From NCBI GenBank assembly GCA_963758505.1, contig CAVWVJ010000001.1:744001-808000 (forward strand): 64,000 nt of DNA, given 5' to 3'. The DNA is from Korobacter sp963758505 (lineage in GTDB: Bacteria > Acidobacteriota > Terriglobia > Terriglobales > Acidobacteriaceae). The position numbers and the translations under genes are program-made. The notes beneath the pieces were generated by a model, which had not been told where the DNA came from, searched no databases, and was given only the letters and a program-made list of their open reading frames with translations. Numbering within the stretch: the first letter of the stretch is position 1; each line of letters opens with the position of its first letter. This document shows positions 8,316-17,901 of this stretch, in pieces.

Positions 8316-8356
8316 GCCCAACTACGAAACTCACAAACTATCAGGGGAGAAAGACG

Positions 8357-10918
8357 ATGAAACGGTTCGATGATTGGGCGGTGGCCAGGAAACTTATGGG
8401 GAGTTTTTCGCTCATTGCACTGCTTGCGGGACTGATGGGCGGTTTCGGCCTTTGGAAGTTGACGGCCAGCAGCGACGCAATGGCGAGCCTGTATGACGAC
8501 GAGGTCCGGCCGATCTTGTGGCTGGGAGAGGTGCGCCGCAACAACTATGACAACCAAATCCGGCTGCGCGATGTGGCCGCGAACCGCGACCGGACAAGAG
8601 ATGCGCAATTACGCGAGAGCATTGCGGATGCGGCAAAGGAGAACAACGGCCTGCTCGATCGGTATGCGAAGGCGGACTTGAGTGCGGAAGAGCGCAGCCA
8701 CTTCGAGGCATACAAATCGGAACTGATGGGCTTCCGGGAGACGCGATCGCGGTTGTATTCGGCGAGAGACCGGGGATCGGAAGGGGAAGTCAACCAGTTG
8801 GGTCAGCTCGCGGATAGACAGCAGACGGAGATGACGAACAACCTGACGAAACTGATCGATCTGCATGGAAAGACCATAGCCGCCGTGCATAAGAGTGATC
8901 TGGAGAGTTTGCAACAGGCGAGAATCGAAATCCTGGCACTACTGCTGATCGCAGCTGTTGCGGCCATAGGGTTGGGGCGGCTGATCGGCAAGAAAATCGC
9001 GGTCCCGTTGGGCAAGCTATCGGAGGCGGCGAAGCGGCTGGCGCTGGGCGATGTGGGTGTCTCCGTGGAGGTGGAGAGCAAGGATGAATGTGGAGAGTTA
9101 GCGCACGCCTTCCAGGGATTGGTGGCGAGCCTGCGTGAGAGAACCGAGCAAGCCGAACAAATCGCGAAAGGAAACATCGCGATTGCGGTATCGGCGCTGA
9201 GCGAAAAAGACACGCTGGCCAAGAGCTATCAGCAGATGCTCGAGGCCTTACGTTTTCTGGTGCAGCAGGCCAAAACTGTGGCGGGTGCGACTCGCGATGG
9301 AGCGCTGCAGGTGCGGGCGGAAACTGGGAACCTACAGGGGGCTTACCGCGAGCTGGTGGACGATCTCAATGACGGCATCGCGAAGATAGCTGTTCCGCTG
9401 AGCATCTCGGTGGAGCACCTCGACAAGTTGAGCCGCGGCATCAACGGCCAGCAGATCACGCGTGACTATAAGGGCGACATCCTGAAGCTGCGGGAGGGAT
9501 TCAATCGTACCTTCACGACTGTGGACCGCATGGCGGAAGACATGCGGGCGCTGGCAGGAGCAGCTGCAGAAGGCAAGTTTGACGTGCGTGCCGATGCTTC
9601 CAAGCACCAGGGGATCTTCAAAGAAATCATCGAGGGCGTGAACCACACGCTGGACGCGATGATCAAGCCCGTGCAGGAAGGCAACCGGATCCTGACGAAG
9701 ATGAGCCTGGGGAATCTGCGGGAGCGCGTGACGATCGATTGCAAGGGAGATCACCAGAGGATGAAGGAGGCGGTCAATAGCTTGCATGATGGATTGACGG
9801 CATTGATGGGGATTGCCACTTCTCTTGCCAACGGCGACATGTCGGTAGAGATCAAAGTCCGTTCAGCCGAGGATGAGGTGATTCGCCCCTTTCTCCAGAT
9901 GAAGGCCAACATTGTGTCTCTGCAGCATGAACTGAATGGGCTGATCCAGGCAGCGCAGGCAGGCGACCTGACGTACCGCGCCGATGAGTCGGCGTTGCAA
10001 GGCGCTTATGCCGAATTGCTGGTGGGCATGGACAGCGTAATGGAGATCGTGCGCTCGGCGATTGCCAAGATCGCGGAGATCGCGCAGCCACTCACGCAAT
10101 CGGCCGAAGAGTTGAACCGGATCAGCGGGGAGATGGGAGCAAACTCGGAGCAGACCGCCGCCCAGGCCAATATGGCGTCCGCTGGCTCCGAACAGGTGAG
10201 CAAGAATGTGCAGACGGTGGCGACGGGAGCGGACGAGATGGGCGCCAGCATTCGCGAAATTGCCAAGAACACGGCGGAGGCGAGCAAGGTGGCAATGTCC
10301 GCGGTGCAGACGGCAGAGACGACTAACGCGACAGTCTCGAAGCTTGGACAGAGCAGTGCCCAGATCGGGGAAGTGATCAAGGTGATTACCTCGATTGCGC
10401 AGCAGACGAACCTTCTCGCGCTGAATGCCACGATTGAAGCAGCGCGCGCAGGCGATGCGGGCAAGGGCTTCGCGGTGGTGGCGAACGAGGTCAAGGAGTT
10501 GGCGAAAGAGACGGCAAAGGCGACGGAGGATATCAGCCAGAAGATCGTCGCGATCCAGTCAGACACAAAGGGTGCGGTGGGAGCGATCGGCGAGATCGGC
10601 GCGGTGATTTCCCAGATCAACGACATCCAGAACACGATCGCCAGCGCCGTTGAAGAACAGAGTGCGACCACAACCGAGATCAGTCGCAACCTGGCGGAGG
10701 CCGCCAAGGGCGCGGTGGAGATCACGCAAAACGTTACCGGCGTGGCAGGTGCCGCGCGCACTACGACGGAGGGCGCAGCGCGGACTGAGAAGGCGGCACA
10801 GAAACTCACGAAGATGGCGGAGGAGTTGGACGGCATGATTGGGCGCTTCCGCCTCACGCAGGAGGCAGCTTCAAGAACCGTGTTGACCACGCGTCCGATG
10901 AGCCAGCACGTGCACTAA
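8357..10918 (+). CDS. Methyl-accepting chemotaxis protein with HAMP array
   Basis: An 853-residue receptor. TM1 (about 12-32) is followed by a helical periplasmic sensor of the four-helix-bundle type (about 33-195), TM2 (about 196-218), a first HAMP, and several further HAMP-like repeats to about residue 600. The cytoplasmic signalling hairpin has the tip QQTNLLALNATIEAARAG. Such poly-HAMP linkers are known in some receptors and energy-sensing proteins. ATG 8357 is preferred because GGGGAGAAAG lies before it; a frame extension to 8312 overlaps cheW without a site. Sitting inside the che operon, it is probably the cognate receptor. The ligand is unknown. Confidence 0.93.
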   Translation: MKRFDDWAVARKLMGSFSLIALLAGLMGGFGLWKLTASSDAMASLYDDEVRPILWLGEVRRNNYDNQIRLRDVAANRDRTRDAQLRESIADAAKENNGLLDRYAKADLSAEERSHFEAYKSELMGFRETRSRLYSARDRGSEGEVNQLGQLADRQQTEMTNNLTKLIDLHGKTIAAVHKSDLESLQQARIEILALLLIAAVAAIGLGRLIGKKIAVPLGKLSEAAKRLALGDVGVSVEVESKDECGELAHAFQGLVASLRERTEQAEQIAKGNIAIAVSALSEKDTLAKSYQQMLEALRFLVQQAKTVAGATRDGALQVRAETGNLQGAYRELVDDLNDGIAKIAVPLSISVEHLDKLSRGINGQQITRDYKGDILKLREGFNRTFTTVDRMAEDMRALAGAAAEGKFDVRADASKHQGIFKEIIEGVNHTLDAMIKPVQEGNRILTKMSLGNLRERVTIDCKGDHQRMKEAVNSLHDGLTALMGIATSLANGDMSVEIKVRSAEDEVIRPFLQMKANIVSLQHELNGLIQAAQAGDLTYRADESALQGAYAELLVGMDSVMEIVRSAIAKIAEIAQPLTQSAEELNRISGEMGANSEQTAAQANMASAGSEQVSKNVQTVATGADEMGASIREIAKNTAEASKVAMSAVQTAETTNATVSKLGQSSAQIGEVIKVITSIAQQTNLLALNATIEAARAGDAGKGFAVVANEVKELAKETAKATEDISQKIVAIQSDTKGAVGAIGEIGAVISQINDIQNTIASAVEEQSATTTEISRNLAEAAKGAVEITQNVTGVAGAARTTTEGAARTEKAAQKLTKMAEELDGMIGRFRLTQEAASRTVLTTRPMSQHVH

Positions 10919-10966
10919 ATGATGCGGGGGGGAAGTCGATACCCCCTTTGAGCGAGGAGATACGAG

Positions 10967-11341
10967 ATGCGCGCACTGGTGGTGGACGATTCGTCGGCGA
11001 TGCGGGCGTTCTTACGGATGATCCTGAAGAGTGCGGGAATCGAAGTAGCGGAGGCGCGCAACGGCCAGGAAGGGCTGAAGGCGCTAAGCGTGGCGAGACC
11101 CGAGCTGGTGCTGCTCGACTGGAACATGCCGGAGATGGATGGGTTCGAGATGCTGCGGTACATGCGTTCCGATACCCGGTACAACGGGATCAAGGTGATG
11201 ATGGTGACTACCGAGACGGAGATGGCGGAGATGTCGCGCGCCCTGGGCGCCGGAGCGGACGAATACGTGATGAAGCCATTCACCCGCGAAGTGATCCTGG
11301 ACAAGCTGGAACTGCTGGGAGTGATGCCACAGGCCCTATGA
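10967..11341 (+). CDS. cheY: CheY response regulator
   Basis: A 124-residue single receiver domain. The acidic pair is at residues 7-8, the phosphoacceptor is Asp51 in LLDWNMPEMDG, the switch Thr is in MMVTTE, and the Lys is in YVMKPF. It carries the signal from CheA to the motor. GAGGAG precedes the ATG. Its stop overlaps the cheB start as ATGA. Confidence 0.95.
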   Translation: MRALVVDDSSAMRAFLRMILKSAGIEVAEARNGQEGLKALSVARPELVLLDWNMPEMDGFEMLRYMRSDTRYNGIKVMMVTTETEMAEMSRALGAGADEYVMKPFTREVILDKLELLGVMPQAL

Positions 11342-12408
11342 ATCGCATACGCGTTCTCATCGTAGATGACTCGGTGGTGATCCGCTCATTGCTGCGTCAA
11401 GTGCTGGTGGGCGAGCCCGACATGGAAGTGGCTGGGGTGGCGGCCAACGGCAGGATCGCGCTGCAGATGCTCGACCAGGTCTCACCGGAGGTCGTGACGC
11501 TCGATATCGAGATGCCGGAGATGAACGGGCTGCAGACGCTGTCTGCGCTGCGGCGCAGCCGTCCGCGGCTCCCGGTGATCATGTTCAGCACGCTCACGGA
11601 ACGCGGCGCGGTGGCGACGCTCGAAGCTTTTTCGATGGGCGCCTCGGATTACGTTACCAAGCCGTCGAATACGCGTGCCGAGGGCGGAATCCAGGCGATC
11701 CGCGACCAGTTGGTTCCGAAGATTCGTGCGCTTTGCCGTCGCGAGAAGCTGGCATTGCCCGCGTTGCCGGTGAAACGTCCTTCGATTGGCAGCCGGCGGG
11801 AGGTCGCAGGCGCGGTCACCGCGGTAGCGATCGGAACTTCGACGGGAGGACCGAATGCTCTGTCGAAGGTGCTTCCCTTGCTCCCGCATAACTGTCCCGT
11901 TCCAGTATTCGTGGTGCAGCATATGCCGCCGACGTTTACCCGGTTCCTGGCGGAGCGTCTGAACAAAGAAAGCAAACTCAATGTACGCGAGGCCACGGAC
12001 GGGGACAGCGTGGCGCCGGGCAAAGTATGGATTGCTCCCGGCGACTTCCACATGGTGGTGGAAAGGAGTGGCGTGGCCGAGACCCGGGTGCGCACGATTC
12101 AGGCCCCCCCGGAAAATTCCTGCCGGCCATCGGTGGATGTGCTGTTCCGGTCGGTGGCGCGGATTTATGGAGCCGGGGCGCTGGCGGTGGTGATGACGGG
12201 GATGGGCCAGGATGGCCTGCGTGGTTGCGAGGCGATACGCGACGCGGGGGGTATCGTTCTTGCGCAAGACGAGGCAAGTTCGGTGGTGTGGGGCATGCCG
12301 GGATACGTAGCCAACGCCGGCCTGGCGGAACGCGTGCTCCCGCTCGACGAGATTGGAAACGAGATCGCGCGCAGAGTCCAAGGCGCAGCACTTACTCGCG
12401 GGGCATGA
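11338..12408 (+). CDS. cheB: CheB methylesterase/deamidase
   Basis: A 356-residue protein. The N-terminal receiver domain has Asp56 in TLDIEMPEMNG, and the C-terminal methylesterase domain starts near residue 160. The catalytic triad is visible as Ser in GTSTGGP, His in VQHMPP and Asp in MTGMGQDG. It demethylates receptor glutamates and is activated by CheA phosphorylation, opposing the CheR encoded next. ATG 11338 overlaps the cheY stop by four bases. No truncation. Confidence 0.96.
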   Translation: MNRIRVLIVDDSVVIRSLLRQVLVGEPDMEVAGVAANGRIALQMLDQVSPEVVTLDIEMPEMNGLQTLSALRRSRPRLPVIMFSTLTERGAVATLEAFSMGASDYVTKPSNTRAEGGIQAIRDQLVPKIRALCRREKLALPALPVKRPSIGSRREVAGAVTAVAIGTSTGGPNALSKVLPLLPHNCPVPVFVVQHMPPTFTRFLAERLNKESKLNVREATDGDSVAPGKVWIAPGDFHMVVERSGVAETRVRTIQAPPENSCRPSVDVLFRSVARIYGAGALAVVMTGMGQDGLRGCEAIRDAGGIVLAQDEASSVVWGMPGYVANAGLAERVLPLDEIGNEIARRVQGAALTRGA

Positions 12409-12412
12409 GGTC

Positions 12413-13234
12413 ATGGGCATTTCAATTCACGAATTCGACTATTTGCGGCAACTCGTAAGAACCCATTCGGCGATCGCAATCGAGAGCGGCAACGAATACC
12501 TGGCAGAGTCACGCCTGGCGCACCTGGCGATCACGGAGGGACATCCCTCCGTAGGCGCGTTGCTGGGACAGATGCGTACCAAGCCCTTTGGGCCCCTGCA
12601 CCGCCAGGTATTGGACGCGATGACCAACAACGAGACCTGGTTCTTCCGCGACCTGCATCCCTTCGAAATGATTAAGCGAGTGCTGCTGCCGGAACTGATC
12701 GCGAAGCGAAACGTGGTACGACAGCTAAACATCTGGAGCGCGGCATCTTCGAGCGGACAGGAAGCTTACAGCTTGGCAATGATGATCGAAGAGGAATTCC
12801 CGGAGCTGAGGACCTGGACTGTACAAATCCTTGGCACTGATATCTCGTCGGCCATTTTGAACCGCGCGCGTAGCGGACGATACTCGCAGATGGAAGTGAA
12901 CCGTGGCCTTCCGGCGTCGTTGCTAACCCGTTATTTCCAGCGCGAGGGGCTGGAATGGGTGGTGAAGGAGAACATCCGGAAGCGGGTGAGCTTCGAGCCG
13001 TTGAACCTGTCGAAGCCGTGGCTCTCGATACCGCCGATGGACATCGTCATGCTGCGGAATGTACTGATCTATTTCGAAGTGCCGATGAAAAAACAGATCC
13101 TGGCTCAGGTGCGCAGCGTGCTGAAACCTGACGGATACATGTTTCTCGGAGGGGCAGAGTCCACCATCAATCTCGACGAGAACTTCGAACGCATGACGTT
13201 CGAGAAAACCAGCTGTTACCGGTTGAGGAGATAA
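12413..13234 (+). CDS. cheR: CheR protein-glutamate methyltransferase
   Basis: A 273-residue protein. The helical N-terminal domain contains the MTNNETWFFRD signature, and the SAM-binding domain (about 85-270) has IWSAASSSGQEAYSLAM, LGTDIS and DIVMLRNVLIYF. It methylates receptor glutamates using S-adenosylmethionine. ATG 12413 gives the normal family length and lies five bases past the cheB stop; an earlier ATG at 12353 would only add residues overlapping cheB. Confidence 0.95.
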   Translation: MGISIHEFDYLRQLVRTHSAIAIESGNEYLAESRLAHLAITEGHPSVGALLGQMRTKPFGPLHRQVLDAMTNNETWFFRDLHPFEMIKRVLLPELIAKRNVVRQLNIWSAASSSGQEAYSLAMMIEEEFPELRTWTVQILGTDISSAILNRARSGRYSQMEVNRGLPASLLTRYFQREGLEWVVKENIRKRVSFEPLNLSKPWLSIPPMDIVMLRNVLIYFEVPMKKQILAQVRSVLKPDGYMFLGGAESTINLDENFERMTFEKTSCYRLRR

Positions 13235-13239
13235 CCGCT

Positions 13240-13740
13240 ATGGCAATCCGTCAGCAAGACTTGATCGCAATGAACGAGCAAATATGGTCATCGATGCTGG
13301 GAATTACGATCGTAACCAGCGAAAGCACCGAAGTGCCACTGCATGGAGCAAGCTTCATTGGAGCATGCGTGCAATTGGTGGGCGCCTGGCAGGGAGCGGT
13401 GTTGGTCGATTGTTCGCGCGCTCTGGCGCTGCGCGCTGCGCAATCTTTCCAGGGCAAGCGCGAGCAGGAAGTGTCGGTAGACGAAGTGCGCGACACGGTC
13501 GGAGAACTGGCCAACATGGCGGCCGGAAGCTTGAAAGCGTTACTGCCGCAGCCTACGCACATCTCTTTGCCTTCGGTAGCGGATGGGAGCGACTACGACC
13601 TGACGGTGCGGCGGGGAAAGGTGCTGCTGCAGTGTCCCTTCGAAAGCGCGGGAGAGCCACTCCTGGTGAGCCTGATTGAGCGCGAACGTGAGGCACAAAC
13701 CGCGAAGCTTGACCGGCCATTGAGCAATCGGATCCAGTGA
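13240..13740 (+). CDS. CheX-like chemotaxis phosphatase
   Basis: A 166-residue protein. The stretch DTVGELANMAAGSLKALL contains the ExxN element of the CheC/CheX/FliY phosphatase family, with Glu and Asn presenting the nucleophilic water for CheY-P dephosphorylation. Only one such motif is visible, as in CheX and unlike the two in CheC. It is the last gene of the che operon, starting six bases after cheR, which supports a role in terminating the CheY signal. No CheZ or CheD is in the operon. Family assignment is moderately firm because overall sequence identity to named members could not be measured. Confidence 0.75.
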   Translation: MAIRQQDLIAMNEQIWSSMLGITIVTSESTEVPLHGASFIGACVQLVGAWQGAVLVDCSRALALRAAQSFQGKREQEVSVDEVRDTVGELANMAAGSLKALLPQPTHISLPSVADGSDYDLTVRRGKVLLQCPFESAGEPLLVSLIEREREAQTAKLDRPLSNRIQ

Positions 13741-13747
13741 GGCCGCT

Positions 13748-15196
13748 CTAGAAAGGAGCGGGGTTCATGACCAGCAACTTCGGCTCGGTCATCTCTTCAA
13801 TGGCATAGCGCAGCCCTTCACGTCCAAGACCGGAGTCCTTGATGCCGCCATACGGCATGTGGTCAATGCGGAACGTCGGAACATCGCCGGCGATCACGCC
13901 TCCCACTTCGAGTTCGTTGAAAGCGGTGAAGATGAGGCGCGCGTCATTGGTTATGACCCCGGCCTGCAGCCCAAAGGGCGAAGCGTTGACGGATTGAATG
14001 GCCTGGCGGAAATCATCGTAGGGCTCGACCGTGACGACGGGGGCGAAGACTTCGCGACAGTTGACAAGCATTTCGGGGCGAGTCTTGGTGAGCACAGTAG
14101 GCTCGAACAGGGAGCCGTTCCGCGTGCCCCCGCAGAGCAGCTTGGCGCCTTGGCCCACGGCTGTCTTCACCCAATCTTCTGCGCGGACCGCATCGGATTC
14201 GCGGATCAGCGGGCCAACGTCGGTGGTGTCGTCGAGCGGATCGCCGACCTTCAGTTTACGCGTGCCGGCGACCACCAGATCGGTGAACTTCGGATAGACA
14301 CTTTGTTCGACAAGGATCCGTTGCACCGAGATGCAGCTTTGTCCAGCATATCCAAAGCCGCCGGAAACGCAGCGATCGGCTGCGAATTGCAAGTCTGCGT
14401 CCGAGTGCACGATGACGCCTGCATTGCCGCCTAATTCCAGCAGAACACGTTTTTTCCCCGCTTTGCTCTTGAGCTCCCATCCAACCGAGCTGCCGGTGAA
14501 AGTGAGCATCTTAATGCGATCGTCGGCAACGAGCAGGGCTGCGTCATCATTCGAAAGCGGCATGACAGAGAGGGCGCCCGCGGGCCAGCCCGCCTGGTAG
14601 ATAATTTCCGCGAGCTTGAGAGCGGTGATCGGCGTCTGCGGCGCGGGCTTGAGAATGACAGGGCAGCCGGCAGCGATCGCCGGCGCAAGTTTATGCGAGA
14701 CCAGGTTGAGCGGAAAATTAAACGGGGTAATCGCGAAGATCGGCCCGAGGGCAAAGCGGCGAACGATGCCCCATCGCCCGGCGGTGGCTTCCAGGGTATC
14801 GAGCGAGAGATATTCGCCTTCGATGCGGGTACTCTCCTCGGCGGCAACCTTGAAGGTGTAAATGGCACGATCGACTTCCTGGCGCGCAGTCTTAATCGGC
14901 TTGCCGGCCTCGAGGGCGATGCAACGGGCGAACTCTTCGCGACGCGCAGAAATTGCGCTCGAGATGCTGCTGAGAATCTGCTGGCGCTGGTAGCTGCCCA
15001 TTCTGCGCGTGATCGCGAAGGCATCGAGCGCACCGCGGATGGCAGCTTCCACATGCGATCGATTCGCATAGAACACCTGTCCGATGAGGCTCCTGTCGAA
15101 AGGCGAGTGAACTTCAGCCGGAGTGCCTTCGGAAATCCGCTGTCCGTTCAGCAGAAATGGATACGACGCAACTTCGGCAGCAACATTGTGAGCCAT
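13748..15196 (-). CDS. NAD(P)-dependent aldehyde dehydrogenase
   Basis: A 482-residue full-length ALDH. ITPFNFPLNLV is the coenzyme site, LLELGGN carries the general-base Glu, and GYAGQSCISVQR carries the catalytic Cys. The C-terminus has the conserved GGIKDSGLGREG block. It oxidises an aldehyde to a carboxylate in the cytosol. Four bases separate it from the aminotransferase upstream, so together they would convert an amine to an aldehyde and then to an acid. The context points to semialdehydes from amine, GABA or beta-amino acid catabolism. The exact substrate is not determinable from sequence. Confidence 0.9.
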   Translation of the reverse strand: MAHNVAAEVASYPFLLNGQRISEGTPAEVHSPFDRSLIGQVFYANRSHVEAAIRGALDAFAITRRMGSYQRQQILSSISSAISARREEFARCIALEAGKPIKTARQEVDRAIYTFKVAAEESTRIEGEYLSLDTLEATAGRWGIVRRFALGPIFAITPFNFPLNLVSHKLAPAIAAGCPVILKPAPQTPITALKLAEIIYQAGWPAGALSVMPLSNDDAALLVADDRIKMLTFTGSSVGWELKSKAGKKRVLLELGGNAGVIVHSDADLQFAADRCVSGGFGYAGQSCISVQRILVEQSVYPKFTDLVVAGTRKLKVGDPLDDTTDVGPLIRESDAVRAEDWVKTAVGQGAKLLCGGTRNGSLFEPTVLTKTRPEMLVNCREVFAPVVTVEPYDDFRQAIQSVNASPFGLQAGVITNDARLIFTAFNELEVGGVIAGDVPTFRIDHMPYGGIKDSGLGREGLRYAIEEMTEPKLLVMNPAPF

Positions 15197-15199
15197 CCT

Positions 15200-16510
15200 T
15201 TACACCTTTCCAACGGCAGCCGTGACTCCCGTGGCAACCTCCGCGATAGCGCTCTCGAGGACGTCCAGCGCGGTCTCCAGTTGCTCCCGTTGAATCACCA
15301 GCGGCGGCTGTATGCGCAGAACATTGCCATTCGTGCCGCCTACGCCGATGAGCACTCCGGCTTTGAAGCAGGTATCGCGAATGCTTTCGGCCTCAACGGC
15401 GGCGGGCGTGAGCGCTTCGTCCTTTACTAATTCGATGCCGATCATGAGGCCCAGGCCGCGTACTTGGCCGATGATCGGGAGTCTTCGCTGCAGTTCGTTC
15501 AGTCGTGCGACGACGTAGCGGCCTTTTTCCGCGGACTGTTCGCAAAGCCGTTCTTCTTCCAGGAATTCGATATTGGCGAGCGCTGCCGCGCAGCATACAG
15601 GGTTGCCGCCGAAGGTGGAGAGATGATCTCCCGGGCGGAAAGAAGCCGCAATCTCGTCGCGGGTGGTGAAGGCAGCAATGGGGTAACCGTTGGCAATGCC
15701 CTTGGCGGTGACGAGAATGTCAGGTTCGACGCCGTAGTGTTCGATGGCGAACATCTTGCCGGTGCGTCCGAAGCCGGATTGCACTTCATCGGCGATGAAG
15801 AGAATACCGTGACGGTCGAGGACCTCTTTGACTTCACGAAAATAATTCTTCGGAGGGACGATGATGCCGCCCTCGCCCATAACGGGTTCGGCGATGAAAG
15901 CGGCGACATCGCCAGAGGTTGAGAAGCGAATCACCTCCTCGAGAGTCTTCGCGCAATGCGAGGCGAATCTCTCCGGATCATCGGGCCAGGGCGAGCGGTA
16001 GGCATAGGGAGCCGGCGCAAATGCAACTCCCGGAGCATACGGGCCACCGCGCTTCTTGCGACCCTGGTTGCCGGTGATGCTGAGCGTGCCCCAGGTGCGG
16101 CCGTGAAAGGATTGCTGGAGGGAAATGATTTCGTGTTTACCCGTGAAAAGGCGCGCAACTTTCATAGCGCCTTCGATAGCTTCGGCGCCGCTGTTGGCGA
16201 AGAACGATTTCTTCAGGCGGCCCGGGGTGATCTGCGCGAGCTTCTCAGCGAGATCCGCCGTGGGCTGGCTGTAATAGATATACGAGGCGCAATGTACCAA
16301 CTTGTCGATCTGCGCCTTGGCGGCGGCGTTAATCTTCGGATTGCAGTGCCCGGCATTGACCACGGAGATGCCGGCGAAACAATCGATGAACTCCCGGCCG
16401 GAGACATCACGAATGGTTGCGCCGCTGGCGCTCTCGATGACGACCGGTTGCACCGCTTTGACGAAGCTGGTGATGACGTAATCCTGGTATTTGCGAACTG
16501 TGTCGGGCAT
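15200..16510 (-). CDS. Class III aminotransferase (GABA/omega-amino acid type)
   Basis: A 436-residue fold type I PLP enzyme. FANSGAEAIEGAMKVAR, the acidic PLP ligand in LFIADEVQSGFGRTGKMFA, and the Schiff-base Lys in LVTAKGIANGYPIAA are all present. It would move the terminal amino group of an omega-amino acid or diamine to a keto acid. ATG 16510 (peptide MPDTVRK) is preceded by GGAG; an upstream GTG extension lacks a site. It lies between a second aminotransferase gene and an aldehyde dehydrogenase gene in one operon. Confidence 0.88.
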   Translation of the reverse strand: MPDTVRKYQDYVITSFVKAVQPVVIESASGATIRDVSGREFIDCFAGISVVNAGHCNPKINAAAKAQIDKLVHCASYIYYSQPTADLAEKLAQITPGRLKKSFFANSGAEAIEGAMKVARLFTGKHEIISLQQSFHGRTWGTLSITGNQGRKKRGGPYAPGVAFAPAPYAYRSPWPDDPERFASHCAKTLEEVIRFSTSGDVAAFIAEPVMGEGGIIVPPKNYFREVKEVLDRHGILFIADEVQSGFGRTGKMFAIEHYGVEPDILVTAKGIANGYPIAAFTTRDEIAASFRPGDHLSTFGGNPVCCAAALANIEFLEEERLCEQSAEKGRYVVARLNELQRRLPIIGQVRGLGLMIGIELVKDEALTPAAVEAESIRDTCFKAGVLIGVGGTNGNVLRIQPPLVIQREQLETALDVLESAIAEVATGVTAAVGKV

Positions 16511-16536
16511 AGCGAACTCCGTATTGCGTCCAACGT

Positions 16537-17901
16537 TCAATGGGAAACTTGGCTCGCGACTGGCTGGGACGCGAACTCATATGCGAGCGCGGATTCCAGC
16601 ACGTCCAATGCCTCGTCGAATTGCGTATCGGTAATGACGAGCGGCATGAGAAGACGAATCACGTTGCTGTAGGAGCCGGCATTCAAAATCAGAACGCCCC
16701 GCTCATAACAATATTGGATAATGTGCTTCGCGGCGGCGTCGTTCGGTTCGCGCGACTCGGCGGAGCGGACGAATTCCATGGCTTGCATCGCGCCAAGACC
16801 GCGGATTTCGCCGATCTGCGGCCATCGCGACTGCCACTTCGCTGCGCGCGCCCGGAAGTGTTCGCCGAGAGCGTTCGCCCGCGCAGGCAAGTCCTGGCGA
16901 AGCATGGTCTCGATGGTGGCGAGGGCGGCTTCGCAAGCGAGGGGATTGCCGCCGAAAGTTCCACCGATGGCGCCGGGGCCGGGAGCATCCATGATCTCAG
17001 CGCGGCCGGTGATGGAACCGATGGGCAGTCCGCCGCCGAGAGATTTGGCCGCGATGAGAATGTCGGGCTCAACCCCGTAACGCTGGCATGCGAACATCGC
17101 TCCGGTTCGTCCGAAGCCAGTCTGCACCTCGTCGGCGATCAGCAGGATGCCATGCTGTTTGCAGATGCCATGCAACTTGGCGAGGAACTCGCTGGGAGGA
17201 GTAATGAATCCGCCTTCTCCCAGAATGGGTTCGACGATGATCGCGGCGACGGACTCAGCCGCCACCGTGCGCTTGAAGGTGCTTTCCAGGACATCGGCAC
17301 ACGAGACTTCGCATTTCGGATAGGTGAGGCCGTAAGCACAGCGGTAGCAGTAAGCGTAGGGCACCCGGTAGATGTCGCTGGGAAAGGGCTCAAAACCCGC
17401 TTTGTAGGGATGGGTCTTGCTGGTGAGGGCCATGCCCAGCAATGTACGTCCGTGGAAAGCATCGTCAAAACAAATCACCGCGGGACGCTTGGTGTAGAAG
17501 CGCGCGATCTTCACGGCGTTTTCGACCGCCTCGGCGCCCGAGTTAACGAAAAATGTGCGCTTCGGAAACTTGCCGGGCGTGAGCTGGTTCAATCTCTCCG
17601 CCAGCGCGATGTAGCTCTCATAGGCGACGACCTGGAAACAGGTGTGCAGGTAGCGGTCCGCTTGGCGATGGATGGCCTCCACCACGGCCGGAGCGCAGTG
17701 GCCGACATTGATCACGCCGATTCCGCCGGCGAGATCGATGAGAGAGTTGCCGTCCACGTCTTCGATGATCGCGCCTTCCGCGCGAGAGATATAGACGGGC
17801 GTCGATGCATAGATCCCGCGGGGAACAGCGCCGGTGCGGCGTTGTGCGAGTTCCTGCGCCTTGGGTCCTGGAATGGGGGTACGAAGAACGATCGACGACA
17901 T
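16537..17901 (-). CDS. Class III aminotransferase (GABA/putrescine type)
   Basis: A 454-residue PLP enzyme with FVNSGAEAVENAVKIAR, LLIADEVQTGFGRTGAMFA and the PLP Lys in LIAAKSLGGGLPIGS. The loop CYRCAYGLTYPKCEVSC is cysteine-rich in the way of several bacterial 4-aminobutyrate aminotransferases. ATG 17901 overlaps the stop of the upstream aldehyde dehydrogenase (TGATG), so the two are translationally coupled. In context it is a good candidate for diamine or GABA transamination. Substrate choice between GABA, putrescine and similar compounds is open. Confidence 0.88.
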   Translation of the reverse strand: MSSIVLRTPIPGPKAQELAQRRTGAVPRGIYASTPVYISRAEGAIIEDVDGNSLIDLAGGIGVINVGHCAPAVVEAIHRQADRYLHTCFQVVAYESYIALAERLNQLTPGKFPKRTFFVNSGAEAVENAVKIARFYTKRPAVICFDDAFHGRTLLGMALTSKTHPYKAGFEPFPSDIYRVPYAYCYRCAYGLTYPKCEVSCADVLESTFKRTVAAESVAAIIVEPILGEGGFITPPSEFLAKLHGICKQHGILLIADEVQTGFGRTGAMFACQRYGVEPDILIAAKSLGGGLPIGSITGRAEIMDAPGPGAIGGTFGGNPLACEAALATIETMLRQDLPARANALGEHFRARAAKWQSRWPQIGEIRGLGAMQAMEFVRSAESREPNDAAAKHIIQYCYERGVLILNAGSYSNVIRLLMPLVITDTQFDEALDVLESALAYEFASQPVASQVSH

